Shown piece by piece: positions 20,891 to 32,170 of a stretch of 64,000 nt of DNA. The notes below the pieces were generated by a model. It made no database searches and was not told the DNA's origin. It saw only the letters and a list, made by a program, of their open reading frames with translations. Source of the stretch: Phaonia tiefii (taxonomy: Eukaryota; Arthropoda; Insecta; Diptera; Muscidae); contig OZ008371.1 of NCBI GenBank assembly GCA_963931995.1, forward strand, positions 31,796,726-31,860,725, written 5' to 3'. Made by a program: the position numbers and the translations under genes. How positions within the stretch are numbered: position 1 is the first letter of the stretch; every line of letters starts with the position of its first letter.

Positions 20891-21674
20891 TTTCAAACAA
20901 TTAGTTCTCTGAGTGCACCCGATCAAAGTTACAGTGTGGTGTGCTGTTTCCGCTGTATCATCGGGACATTTTTTTTTTGAGAATGCCGCTGGCCAAACGA
21001 CTACTGCCAAACAACTAATTTTTTCTTCCTCAATTGAATGAAGTGGGACTGGAGAACATGTTATTCCAACAGGACTGTGTAACGCGGCGCAAACTGTTCG
21101 AGCCACAACCGATATTCTGATGGAAGCATTTACAGGTCCGTAGTTTTGGTGATTTGCACTGGCTAGATCACTCGATTTAACCGTTCCAGACTTCTTTTTA
21201 AGGGGTTTTTGAAGTCCCGGGTTTACTTCAACAAGCCTCGGACTCTTGAAGCACTTAAGGAGAATTTTTTCAAGAATGCGACAATCTGTAGCCCGAAGTT
21301 CTGGCAACAGTGATGGAAAATGCGATAAAACCAGCTCGAATGGTCATCAACTCTGGCGGCGACAATTTGGCCGATATCACTTGCTTAACTTTGTGGAATA
21401 AATTCTAGTGGAATAAGTAAAAAATTCTAAAAGCAGAAACAAAGTTTTTCATTGAAAAAAATTTCAGCAAAAGAACATTGGGTGATTCCTTTTGCCACAC
21501 CTTGTACTTTTAGAAGAAACAACAATTTACTAAACCAACAAACGGCATTTTTTTGTCCGATTAAGATTCAACTGCCTAAGTCGATGAAGAGTAAAATTAG
21601 AGCTAAATTACTACCAACACCAATTGAAGAATAAGGATACATGGGGGGAATGCAGGAATATTGTAACCCCTCAC

Positions 21675-22222
21675 TGAAAAATCTCTCTTTTTTGTTGTTT
21701 GGCTGCAAATATTACGTGTTTGTAGCTTGACCCACATATAGTATACTTGTGTTCACATAAATTGTGTTTGATTCGCAATATTACATTTTGGAGATACAAT
21801 GATTCGTAGGTTATAATATATGTTTTTGTGACCCAAATGTGTATTTGTTTGGTGCAAACTGCTGAAATGAAAAAAGCAGCAGATCTCTAATTCACGAATT
21901 CAATGCCTGCAAACATACACGTCGAAAAATATTTCTTCTTTAATGTTTGGATGTATATATAACGTGTTGTAGCTTGCCGCAAATATAGAATACTTGTTGT
22001 GTCCAAACACATTGTGTTTGCTATTCAATATAACATATTTGGGGCACAATAATGAATAGGATATAATATATGCATTAGAGACCCAAATGTAGATTTGTTT
22101 GTTAAAAACTGCTGAAAATAATGTTGTCTGTCACAAGAAAGAAACAATCAGCAGCAGATGTTCAATTCACGAAAACAATACTTGCAAACATGTTCATGGT
22201 TCCTGCAATATGTTGCTGGGGT
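21675..22222 (+). mobile_element. Two short A elements head to tail
   Basis: The first copy starts near CACTGAAAAATCTC and runs to gcaaacatacacg. At once a second begins (ACGTCGAAAAATATTTC, 21911) and runs to gcaatatgttgctggggt. Each shows the A landmarks (tgcaaatat.acgtgt.tgtagctt, cacattgtgtttg, gacccaaatgt). The first lacks its right terminal repeat and the second lacks the final tttttcagcgtg, so they look like a tandem joined through a lost end. Confidence 0.75.
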
Positions 22223-22299
22223 ATGTATGTAGGTATGTATTTACGTTTACATTTGTGGCAATGACACATTCACCGAAAACATTTTTTGAAAAAAGTTTG

Positions 22300-22510
22300 T
22301 AGCAATTGCAAATTCGGCTGTTGGCAACGAATTGCAGTTGCCACAACCGATTTGTTTTATTTTCCATAACTGAAATTCGCTTGATGCCGCTTCTAATGAG
22401 TTGTAACAGCCTCTAGGAAAGTTATGAAAACATCTAATTCGGATATTATGGCATCTACTGTGGTTGTGACAATCTCTATATTCGGGTACGGCTACGTCGG
22501 TTATTTGTCC
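22300..22510. repeat. Diverged F-like repeat patch
   Basis: Contains aaattcggctgttggcaacg, agttgccacaaccgattt, tgagttgtaacagcctct and tgtggttgtgacaatctc, the same ttcggttg/caaccga vocabulary as F but highly eroded. Possibly an older F arm. Confidence 0.4.
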
Positions 22511-24118
22511 TGTAGATTTGACTAAATCAAAAGTAAAAATATAAACCGTAGCCCGGTTTGAAATTCATAGTAATGATTAAGAGTATAAGTTCAGATATTG
22601 TTATCTTTTCACTAAATTGCACGAACTAAAATACCGCCGTTCAAGTCGATTCGATGATTCATACATTCCGACATGCCAATACATTAAAATTAGATAGAAA
22701 ATAGTTTCAATGTATCGAGTTTTTCCTTAATATTTTCACTCAAAATTATTGTTATTTATATTTTTGTCTGGGAACTCTTCCGTTGAACACAATAGATGTT
22801 GAGGACATCCAAATTCAAGCTTGGCTTCTGTAACTACTGGTAGCTTAAATAAGTCTTCCACTCCTCCAATTATACCCAACGATGTTCCTAAACCATATTA
22901 TAAAAAATATCTTGCATGCCAAAGAGTAATTATCACAAAATAAGCATTCAAGTCACATTTATATCAATCCATTTAAACTGTAACAATTTTAATTATTTAC
23001 CAAAAAAAAAAAAATTGTTGTATTTGAAAAGTATTCATCTGCAACTTAAAAAGTTCCCACACTGTAACAGTGTAATAAACAGGCCAGACCGTAACAAAAA
23101 ACGTCTACAAACAAAAGCCGCCATGAATGTGAATATCTATCTTCCAACTCTTTGCATGCATTTCCTCTTTTTTTTGGGGAAACTGTCATGTCAACGTAGA
23201 GACGTCAACGACGTCAAATATATTTTAACTACAATCACCTAACTTGATAATGACAACAAACAAATTATGAATAATGATGATAATTATGTGGAAGATAGAA
23301 GAACAAAACAACAACATAAAAACGAATCTCAAATAGAAATAATAGATGATAAGAAGTAAATACTAGATACATGTCAGCAAACACGGAAAGGAAAATATGG
23401 AAACGGATAGTCGAAGTCAAAGCAAAAGGGGTTAGTTAGTGTGATACCTCGCCCTGGCATACACACGCTTGAAAGTCATATTTCAAATATCGGTCATAAA
23501 GTAAAGATAGATAGACTTCATGCCACCACTGGAAATGCAACAGGTTGTTTGGTGGTGTTTTAAGAAAACGGAAATAAACAATAAAACCCATATTATTGTG
23601 TATAGATGTGTGAAATGTGACAATATTTAGGTACGTACAATATGCGTAGAATAGACTATTTACCCGAAACATTAAGGTTATTCAGGACAAGGTAGGCAAA
23701 GATTAATATAAAAAGTACCTGTCGGCACAAACTTACAAAATATGATTGCATATTAAAATTAAAAAGGCATGAGTCCAGGCTTAAAACAAAATTTGGTTAG
23801 AAATATTGGTTATTTAGCAAATTAGTAAACTGTTTGTTCAATCTATTTTATAAAATAATTTCTCAGCTACACTGAAACGAATATATTAGGAAACACAGCA
23901 GAAAAGCCTGCTTAAAAAGGCGAAATAAAACGTTGATTTTGAGCAACATACTTATGTCTGTAATTTCACCAACCATTTAATCCATTATTTTATCAAGACT
24001 GCAAACAGTATTTTGTCATGGCAGTATGTTTGCTGCAATTGCCACCAAATTTCCTGCTGATAACTAGCAGATATTGATTGCTATTAATAGCAATCTTTAT
24101 TTTTTGAGTGGCTGTTTA
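22511..24118. other. Unassigned stretch
   Basis: AT-rich, no recognised ORF, repeat family or terminal structure. Short ORFs (for example 22916-23242) show no motif. Confidence 0.5.
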
Positions 24119-24687
24119 TCACAGCGGCGGAATTTGAGAGACCTTCCACGAATAAGGCATGCGGAATCCTTCATTGGTAATGCCTACTTTAGTAAAGCCT
24201 GAGAAATGGATGATTTTATGAGGCTTCCACACAACTTTTAAAAGAATACCAGAAGACGCTGTTGTTCATGAAAACCTTTCTTTCCACATGTTCGCAATTC
24301 ATCGTTGGAATATCATAATATCCGGTAGCCCAGTAGATAAAGCGTTCGACTGTTAGTTCTAAGGCGGTGTGTTCGATTCCTGTGGCTGTAGAATTTAAAA
24401 AAATTAATTTATAAGAATTACAATTGGTTAAATGATAAATCTCAAATATGACACAAATTTTTGCATATATATTTTTTTATTTTTTCTTAAGTCCTTCTAA
24501 AACTACTCTTGTTTTAGGCCTTCATTAAGCCTTCTAGTAGAGAGGGATGAAAGGCCTTGGCTCTCAATCTCACGCAATGTAAAAAATAAAGGATGAGGTA
24601 ATGTGTAGGGAAGGCCTGCCGTATTCTATAAAATGCCTTTTAAGTCATGATTTCAGGCCTTACAGCTCCTGATTTCCGCCGCTGTGT
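24119..24687 (+). mobile_element. C element, TIR type, with tRNA-like insert
   Basis: Terminal pair cacagcggcggaat (24119) and atttccgccgctgtg (to 24687). End-proximal sequence matches the copy at 1491-2036 (gagaccttccacgaataagg; aatgtgtagggaaggcctg). The interiors of the two copies differ; this one carries a tRNA-like segment at 24318-24395. No coding capacity. Confidence 0.7.
24318..24395 (+). other. tRNA-like sequence (SINE head or pseudo-tRNA)
   Basis: ggtagcccagtagataaagc resembles box A and gtgttcgattcc box B, spaced as in a tRNA. The anticodon stem does not pair well and the acceptor ends do not match, so a functional tRNA is unlikely. Different from the S-family head. Confidence 0.4.
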
Positions 24688-24814
24688 TCTTTCATCTTAT
24701 TCCATACTCTACATTCTAAAGTTTTCTACAGTTAAATTGAGGCTTTCAGATATTTTCTTAGTTTTGAATTGAAATTAGAAACAGATAATCGTTACTAATT
24801 ACATCCCTGGACTG

Positions 24815-25077
24815 GGGAGAGCAAGGACTGGGGAGAGCTTGTCACAGCCAGTGATCTGTGCGCTTTCTAGCTTGATATTCACTGATTAGGACCTGCAGTT
24901 TAGCACCGGTTCCGAACGGTATTTTGGGTCGGTTTTTGATGGCTAAATCCTCGATAGTGTCGCCATCGATAAGCGAGGTGACCGTCATCGAAAGAAATGT
25001 ATGGTAGCCAGAGCAGCGATCGAACCAACGTACTCATGACAAGAGCCACGCACACGACCCGAGGCACCAACGGTGGG
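24815..25077 (-). mobile_element. tRNA-derived SINE, copy S5
   Basis: Reverse copy: agcaccggttccgaacggta, ggctaaatcctcgatagtgt, aagcgaggtgaccgtc, then the head region with box B inverse gcgatcgaaccaa and box A inverse near 25050. No poly-tail remains. It lies against a mariner transposase fragment. Confidence 0.77.
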
Positions 25078-25260
25078 CATAAAACTGCGCCACAACGTGC
25101 GATTAATTGCTCATCACACTCGCCTCTCAATGGATTCCTGGTATCTCGTGCAGTGAGGCATGTGGTACTGTCCTGTTGAAACCACATATCAACCAAGTCC
25201 AATTCTTCTACTAGGGGCAACCGAACGTCCGTGGTCAATATAGTGTTGCATGGTGGTCCA
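25078..25260 (-). pseudogene. Mariner-like transposase scrap (second Asp region)
   Basis: The minus-strand frame reads LPLVEELDLVDMWFQQDSTT, then CLTARDTRNPLRGE, LIARCGAVLCPP, where the SINE takes over. MWFQQD is the second catalytic Asp block and ARCGAV..PP precedes the third. The third Asp block is missing. Confidence 0.6.
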
Positions 25261-25599
25261 TAGTAAAAAGATTTGTAAAAGATTGATTGTCCCCATATAC
25301 ATTTCTTTCTTTTATAATTTTTAGAACGAAGTTCCTTATCGCATGTTGCGGGATGGGGGCTAAATGAAAAAAAATAAGCAACTTTTTTTAAGAACTTTAT
25401 TACAACCCAGTATTACCAACTATATTGGGTACTTTTGCTTTGGTTTGTGTCAAGACTAACATATGTTGGGAAATTTCTTGTTTAATGGGAAGTTTTCTAG
25501 GTGGAGCCTATAACCAATATTTAGTATATTGTGCAGATTTCAAACCAACAAAATGAAAATTTAGAAAAAAAACGTGAAAGAAGTTTAAAAAAAGAACAT
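25261..25599. other. Unassigned stretch
   Basis: No recognised feature; increasingly A/T-homopolymeric towards the tandem array at the right. Confidence 0.45.
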
Positions 25600-26940
25600 T
25601 ATCTTAAATAATTATCTTTTCTCAAAAAAAAGTAAATTTTCTCAAAGAAAAAATACAAAGTACTTTTTCTAAAAAAAACCAAATTTTTTGTTAAAAAATT
25701 CTTTTTTCTTAAAAAAAATAAATTTTCTCGAACAAAAAAAAACACAAAGCAACTTTTCTTAAAAAAATAGCTTAACTTAAAGAAGTACCTTTGCTTAACA
25801 AAAAACTAAATTTTCTTACAAAAAGTACTTTTTCTTAAAAAAAAGTATTTTATTTTTTAAATAAGTACCTTTTCTTAAAAAAATGAAGTTTCTTACAACA
25901 AATTGCCTTTCCTTAAAAAACTACCCCTTCTTTAAAGAGTCCATTTGTGTGAAACACAACTACTTTTCTTGAGATAAGTACCTACTCTTAAAAATGTACC
26001 TATTCTTGAAAAAAGGACAAATTCTAAAAAATTAATACTCTTATGGCTTTTTCTTACAAAAAGTACTTCTTTTTAAAAATGAACCATTTTCTTAAAAAAC
26101 ATTAGTTTTTAACAAAAAAAGTACCGCTCTTTAAAAAAGGAAAATATAATACATACTCTTACAAAAAAAAACCTAAAAATATAAATTTTTTTTTAAAAAA
26201 TACATCCTATAAAAAAATCAATGAGTGTTCGAAATCAGTGGCAATATGTTAAGACCTTTTTTTACACGGTACCTGTTTGATTTCTATGTACACATTAGTA
26301 TTCGTATGGAAAATAAAAAAAGAATTATTTTTGTACTGAAGGCTCTTTTGCTATTGCAGTTTCTTGTTTCTAACAATTGCTTTAACACTAGAAATAATAT
26401 TGTTAAAATAAATAAAGCAATATTTAGCTCACTGAAATAATGGTTTTTGTTTTGTCATAAACAGAGCGACGACAAAAAGTATTGAATAGTATAGAGAACT
26501 TATTGCACTCTTTTCCCGCTCTCATGTAGAGAGTCTGAGTAAAAGAGCATAAACGAGTCTCATTCTCTGTACAGAATATTTCAATATAAATGCACCATTT
26601 CGACTATGTTATTACATAAAACAATACAAAAAGTGTAAATGATTCAAAAGGCGTCAATATTTCTATTCTATACTATACTATTCAATACTCTTTTTCGACT
26701 ACGACCTGCTTGTTTTGTTCGCTGCCGCTACATAAATAACATCATACTTATTTTCAGGCAGAGACTATTGTTGTACAACAACCACGTATGTGATGCTAAC
26801 GCTGTGTGTTGTTTGCATGTGTTCACTTTGATAGATTGCCCTACCTGTACCTATAGCTGCTAACACATAAAAAACATTTCTTAAAAAATGTTTATCATTT
26901 TACAAAAAAGTATCATTTCTCAAAGATCCATTTAAATTAT
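25600..26940. repeat. Degenerate AT-rich tandem array, interrupted by B
   Basis: Roughly 30-bp irregular units built from tttcttaaaaaaaagtac, with many near-palindromes AAAAAGTACTTTTT. The array runs 25600-26217, is broken by a B element, and continues with catttcttaaaaaatgt and aaaaaagtatcatttctcaa to about 26940. Confidence 0.62.
26218..26876 (-). mobile_element. B element, complete but diverged
   Basis: The left end is the inverse of the B 3' end (caatgagtgttcgaaatcag, atgttaagacctttt). The interior runs through the inverse of the common B core (ttaacaatattatttctagt region, tctctacatgagagc inverse, ttgttgtacaacaa). The right end is the inverse of the 5' end (cctatagctgctaacacat). Both flanks are the AT-rich tandem array. 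Confidence 0.85.
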
Positions 26941-28824
26941 CGTATTTTTTCAGCGGGCGCCTCAATCTTGGTTGAACTAGATGGTACATAATATATAGCG
27001 AAAAGGACTTCGTTCCAACCGGGTATCCCCTGACACCTCATGCGATTTTTGTTTTGCAAAAACATTTCTTGATTCAAGTTTATTTATAAGAAAATTAACG
27101 ATCTTGAACCGGATTATGATTGAAAAACTACACAGGAAGATAAGATAAAACAATAACTATTAATGTCCAATTGATTAGTTTGAAAATACGAAAGTAATAC
27201 TGTAGAACAAGTTTGTTCTGAATACTTAGGTTTTAGAAGATTTTGAGTCTAAAATTTTAAAGTTATTTTTGTTTTTTTTTAGTGAATACCCTTATTATTG
27301 TGGCAAGTAGAAGAAACTAACATACTCTACCCGCAGAGTAGGGATGACTCACAAAGCTTTAACACAAACACCAACTATTTACTCAATATCGTATAAAGTA
27401 ACGTAATGCAAGATCACTTTTTAACAGGAAAACCCACAGAAATGTACGTGATTTTGGTTAAACTCCCCACAATACCCCCCCGTAAGAGTAAAACTTCATG
27501 TCAATGCGTTGTATTCATTTCAAATACAAGAAACAAATTGATTAGAAATTATTTTGACTTGCGGTATCTTAAATCGCAAGACGAAAAACCACCACAATTT
27601 GTTTTCCCTACAAAAAATACAACAACAAAAATAATGTATGGAAAAATTATTTAAAATGTTCGTGGTTTTTAATGAATTTCCGTTCCGAAAACAATTTTCT
27701 TGTTGATTGTGTTCAAATTACGATGTTAAAATTCCAAGAATTTGGTTGCTGCCAATGTTATGAGGTGGGTACGTACGTACGGCTGGCTGTTGGTGGTTGG
27801 CATTTACTAGTCGCTGGTAGTGTTCAAAATTCCATTACTCACTCATTATTAAGTATTTAGTAAACGTTTCCATTTCGTCTTAAAGTATCTGTAAATAATC
27901 ATTTAATTTATGTCGATGGGGGCTTCCTCTTTAACGTACAACAAGAAGACAAATGCAAGACTTTCGTTAATAACTCTATTGTTTGTCAAATGTCTTGGGA
28001 ATAATGTTAACTTATTCTTCTTCGTCTTTTAAAAGTTTGAGAATTTTTAAAGTTTATTTGAAAATTTTAAATCAATGTTTAAAGTTTATTGTTTGCTGCA
28101 ACTACAAAGCAGGGCGTGAAATTATTGTGTGTTTAACGGAAACGCCAAAAGAAACTAAAGACAATTTCCGCTCAAAATTATAACAAACGACGAACGTCGT
28201 CGCGCGTCGCTGTCCTCATCATAGCATTACTATGACGCACAGCAGTTATTTGTCGATGACCGCTGTTATGATTTCATTTGAATTTACTAGACTACAAGAC
28301 GCGCGCCTGATGTTTCCGTTCATTTGAATAGAATTTCAAACTGATTATAAATGATCCTAAAATGGGTTTCAATGAATTTTTACACATGAACCGCACACCA
28401 TTCATTTGCTTTCTTCTCTAGTTAATTTTTTTAAATAGTATTTATTTTTTGTTGTAATTTACATTTGAATGTGTGAAATTGATTGATGTTATAGATTCTA
28501 TGGTATATAATTGATGTTGGTTTAGTTATTATTTGGTTATCTTTTGATATGTTTGCTCCTTCCCGGAAACCACTTTCGGTGTGATTTCCGTTGTATTATA
28601 GCGAATTTTGCTGTTGTTACTTCTGTGTTTTCGGCATTAACTATGTATGTAAATACTTCGATTTAAGATGGTTATATGCATCAGCACATTGTTTGAAGTT
28701 TGACTTTTATTTAAAACCAAATCGGATATTAAGTTCTCAAATCTTATTGTAAAGAGTGGTCCAACCAAAACGCATGATGTTAATTGTAAATAAAACAAAA
28801 AATATTCAGAGAATTATCTTAAAA
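26941..28824. other. Unassigned stretch
   Basis: No element ends or protein families recognised. A CG-dinucleotide-rich patch lies at 28190-28310 (cgacgaacgtcgtcgcgcgt). It could be host intergenic or intronic DNA. Confidence 0.45.
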
Positions 28825-29758
28825 TTTTTGATGTGTTCACGTCTATAGGCACGGGTAGGGCAATCGAGCACAGTGAACACATGCAAACAACACACAGCGA
28901 TAGCAGCACATACGTGAGTGTTGTACAACAATAGTATCTGTGATGCTATTGATGTGTGATGCTATTGATGTAGCAGCAGCGAACAAACAAGCAGATCGAC
29001 GTCGTCAAAGAGGTTTGAATAGTATAGAGAACTCATGGAACGAATTGTATGACTATAAAGCACTGACGACATCTGGCAAATGATTCAAAACGTATTACCC
29101 TCTTTTTGTCATAACTTGGTCCTTTCATAATTCAGCATAAGTGTGATGGTATTGATGTAGCGGCAGCGAACTATCAAGCAGGTCGTCGTCGCCAAAGAGT
29201 ATTGAATAGTATAGAGAACTCATCGAATGAATTGTATGACTATAAAGCACTGACGACATCTGGCAAATGATTCAAAAGGTATTACTCTCTATTTGCCATA
29301 ACTTGGTCCATTCATAATTTTGATGTGAAACATTGATGCCTTTTGAAATATTTATGCTTTTTGTATTGTTTTATGTAATAATATTGTCAACCCGCTGAAT
29401 TTATATTGAAATATTCTATAAATAGAATAAGACTCGTTTATGCTCTTTTAGTCAGCGTCTCAACATGAGAGCGGAAAAACAGTGCAATAAGTTCCCTATA
29501 CTATTCAATACTTTTTGTCATCGCTCTGTTTATGACAAAACAAAAACAATTATTTCAGTGAGCTAAATATTGCTGTATTTATTTTAACAATATTACATCT
29601 AATGTTACGCAGATGTAAGAAAAGGAATAGCATAAAAAGCCTTTAGCATAAATCAAGTTTTTTTCCAATGCAACATTTTCTAATGTATTCATATAAATCT
29701 AAAAGTTGCCGTGTAACTAAAGGATGTTAACACATCGCCCGTGAGTTCGAACACTTCT
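28825..29758 (+). mobile_element. B element, both ends, internal duplication
   Basis: 5' TTTTTGATGTGTTCACGTC and 3' gatgttaacacatcgcccgtgag then ttcgaacact. The segment gatg.tattgatgtagc...cataacttggtcc occurs twice in tandem (about 28965-29130 and 29133-29310), including the block tatagagaactcat.ga and gacgacatctggcaaatgat. The 3' stem is partly mutated (acacttctta). Confidence 0.86.
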
Positions 29759-29789
29759 TAATTTTTTTTATTACTCTGGTGTTTTTAAG

Positions 29790-30470
29790 AATTGAGAAGG
29801 AGTCGGCAAAAGTGGGTCTGAGAGAGTAAATGATGACAAGACAAACTTAATGATTTCAACGAGCAGGGCCTCCACGTGATTATAACAAAGCGTGGACGTT
29901 GATAACCAGTATAATTTCGAGCTGGTGGACGAACTTATATACCTCTGATCGGACGCAAACAAAAACAATAATGTCAGCCTTGAGATCAAGCGGAGAATTG
30001 TGCTTGCGAATAGATGTTGTTTTTGGTCTCATATAACCTGTCTTGCTTTATGGCGCAGAATTCTTGGTCTTATCGCAAGGAGACGAAACATCTGTAGGAG
30101 TCTTCGAGAGAAAAATACTCCGGAAAATGTATGGCACTATAGTGCACAACGGCGAGTATCGGCGATGAATGAACCATGAGCTGTATGAGCGATATCCCGA
30201 CATTGACATAGTTAAGTAGATCCAAATAGCGCAATTACGCAGGATGGGCCATGTCAGTAGAATCGATGAAGATGAACCAGCACGATGGGTTTTCGAAACC
30301 GAACTCGAAGGAAGACGATAAATAGGAAGACCAAGCCTCTGCTGGAGGGATCAAGTTGGGGAATCCTTGCATACACTTGGAATTGCCAACTGGTTGGCGA
30401 AATGGGTTATCTTCGTATTGTATAGTCTCTGACCCCCATGGGTTGATAGAGAGCGGATAAGTAGTTAAGC
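29790..30470 (+). pseudogene. RTE 3'-terminal fragment
   Basis: Starts in the RT thumb equivalent (KESAKVGLRESK), continues with the region of VVDEFIYIGY, then SLEIKRRIVLANRC, LLYGAEFLVLSQGDETSVGV, ILRKMYGTIVHNGEY and GRR.IGRPSL, ending gaccCccatgggttgataga and ggataagta. Relative to the 12180-14429 copy about 70-95 bp are missing after ANRC. Many stops. Confidence 0.82.
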
Positions 30471-30812
30471 TGTAGGTCAAAATCAGTGGCGGTAGTAACT
30501 ACAACGGTGTCTTAGCTGATGTACGTTCGGTTTCAGGAAGGTATACCAAGCCAGACTTTCCAAACGATTCCCGGTATTCAGTTCTTCAGAAATTTTCGAA
30601 ACCAACATAAGTACATGTATAAAAACTGTCGTGAATCGAAACTGTCGTTCACTTTTCCTTTGCTTGCTATTCAACTCGTTGCGAACTCAATAACAGGATT
30701 GTTACGCAAAAGTTAGTTCATACGAAAACAATTGCTTGATAAATGTTTGGGACCGGAATTTTGACATTTCCATTATTTTCACAACCAAACGTAACACAAA
30801 TAAAAACAAATA
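30471..30812. other. Unassigned stretch
   Basis: No family recognised; short ORFs on both strands have no motif. The last two bases (TA, 30811-30812) are the target duplication of R2. Confidence 0.45.
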
Positions 30813-32117
30813 ACGGGGTTTTCAATAAGAGCGCTACAAAAGTTTTTTTTAAATAGAACAAACCCGGTTTTAGATACCAATGAAATTCTTTATTCCTGTG
30901 AAAGTACGTTCGATGTCATTATGTCTGGAACTCGATTTCTTTTGCATGGCCGTCACGGGCACGCTTGCAGAAGTCCAGACACTGAACCCAATTTCCGACG
31001 GTTTTCAAGCATAAATCGGCCGATACTGCTGCAATTTCACGTTCGATATTCGTACGAAGTTCATCAATCGTCGCTGGCTTGTTGGCATGGACCATAGACT
31101 TGACGTAGCCCCACAGGAAATAATCTAACGGCGTCAAATCGCACGACCGAGGCGGACAATTGACTGCGCCATTTCGTGAGATAACACGTTCACCAAACTT
31201 GGTTTCCAATAAATTGATTGTGGCATTCGCTGTGTGGCTTGTGGCGCCGTCCTGTTGGACAAACATGTCCTCCAAGTCCATATTATCCAATTGGGGCCAA
31301 AAATATTCGGTTATCATTGAACGGTAGCGATTTGCATTCACAGTAATGTACCGGTCTTGATCATCACGGAAGAAGTACGGCCCAATGACGCCGCCGGCCC
31401 ATAAACCGCACCAAATCGTAAGTTTTTCGGGATGCAATGATGACTCATGGATTACGTGTGGATTGCTGTCTGACCAATAACGCATATTTTGCTTATTGAC
31501 GAAGCCACTCAGCCAGAAATGAGCCTCATCGCTGAAGATGATTTTCCGATGAAAATCCGAATAATTTTCAAGTTGTTGCTCTGCCCAATTCACGAACTTA
31601 CGACGCTTATGGTGGTCAAGCGGCTTCAGTTCTTGTAAGGATGTAGGATCTTGTAAGGATGTAGGCCAAGATCTTTTCGCAAAATTCGCCACAACGACGT
31701 CACAGAGATGCCCAATGCTTGAGAACGACGTGTGAGAGACACATTTGGGCTTTCTTGAACTGAAGCCTCAGCGGCAGCAATATTCTCGACACTACGGGCA
31801 CTTCTTTGTCTCACTGGCACGGGAGCATTTTGTACTGTGCCTGTGGATTCAAATTTTCCCACTTGACGCTCAATTGTTGATCTGGTAGGACGATTATGAC
31901 GACAATAAATTGGACGTAGCGCTCTTAAAGTTGAGACCAGTGACTCCAAATTTCGGTAGTAAATTTTAATAATTTCGGTTCGTTGTTGGCTCGTATATCT
32001 TTCCATGATGAAATGGCAAACCTCACTGAAGAGAAATGACAAAAGAGCGGGAAAAAATATGGCGTCGTTTGCTGTCCCTATCGATTTACTTTTGTAGCGT
32101 CTCTGTTGAAAACCCCT
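30813..32117 (-). mobile_element. R2: rosa-like (DD41D) mariner, full length
   Basis: 1305 bp between TA duplications (30811-30812, 32118-32119). Terminal repeats acggggttttcaataagagc and the inverse of gacgctctgttgaaaaccccT-type sequence at the right. It serves as the structural reference for the deleted copies R1 and R4. Confidence 0.95.
30919..32006 (-). pseudogene. DD41D mariner transposase, one frameshift
   Basis: Start codon at 32006 (MERYTSQQRTEIIK). The first part contains the helix-turn-helix region (RPTRSTIERQVGKFESTGTV, NVSLTRRSQALGISVTSLWR) and reads to GLHPYKILHPYKN and stop. The rest is in another frame, from LQELKPLDHHKRRKFVNWAE to HAKEIEFQT. The shift coincides with a local duplication of cttgtaaggatgtaggat at 31630-31665. 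The catalytic blocks FSDEAHFW, QQDGATSHTA and CDLTPLDYFLWG are intact with 41 residues between the last two Asp. Apart from this shift it appears intact, indicating fairly recent activity. Confidence 0.9.
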
Positions 32118-32170
32118 TACGAAACAAACAACTACGACGCGAAATGAAGAGGTGATTGCGAAACCGTCAA

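Larger units (their letters stand above)
19668..20915. mobile_element. F: foldback-like element with tandem-repeat arms
   Basis: The left arm (about 19680-19995) is a tandem array of a 21-bp unit around gaggttgacacaacctaatt. The right arm (about 20395-20890) contains diverged units in which ttcggttg and caaccgaa alternate. Between them lies an unrelated AT-rich core (20010-20395). The outer ends, tcacagaaaaattcggtt and the inverse of ttagttctctgag, are weakly inverted. It lies precisely inside the M3 transposase. Long repeat-built arms around a unique core are typical of foldback elements; that class call is inference. Confidence 0.6.
19323..21504 (+). mobile_element. M3 mariner-like element, split by foldback F
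   Basis: Terminal inverted repeats ggtgtggcaaaagtaatcac (19323) and the inverse of gtgattccttttgccacacc (to 21502). The left piece has a transposase N-terminal region (AKREFYCRFLGHPAPTGQTM, LATLLEETGATRDLP) fused by deletion to RFWDTENSCITHEKPLH. The right piece resumes with SYSVVCCFRCIIGTFFFENA, then LNEVGLENMLFQQD (second catalytic Asp), DLHWLDHSI.PF and VMENAIKPARMVINSGGDNL. Multiple stops. Removing 19668-20915 joins KPLH to the expected (P).KVTVWC segment. Confidence 0.75.

Noticed and set aside
20807..21307. 166-codon minus-strand ORF
   Set aside because: It runs antisense across the junction of the F arm and the M3 transposase remnant and has no motif.
27406..28183. Several ORFs of 60-82 codons suggesting exons
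   Set aside because: No splice-consistent chain or motif; left as unassigned.
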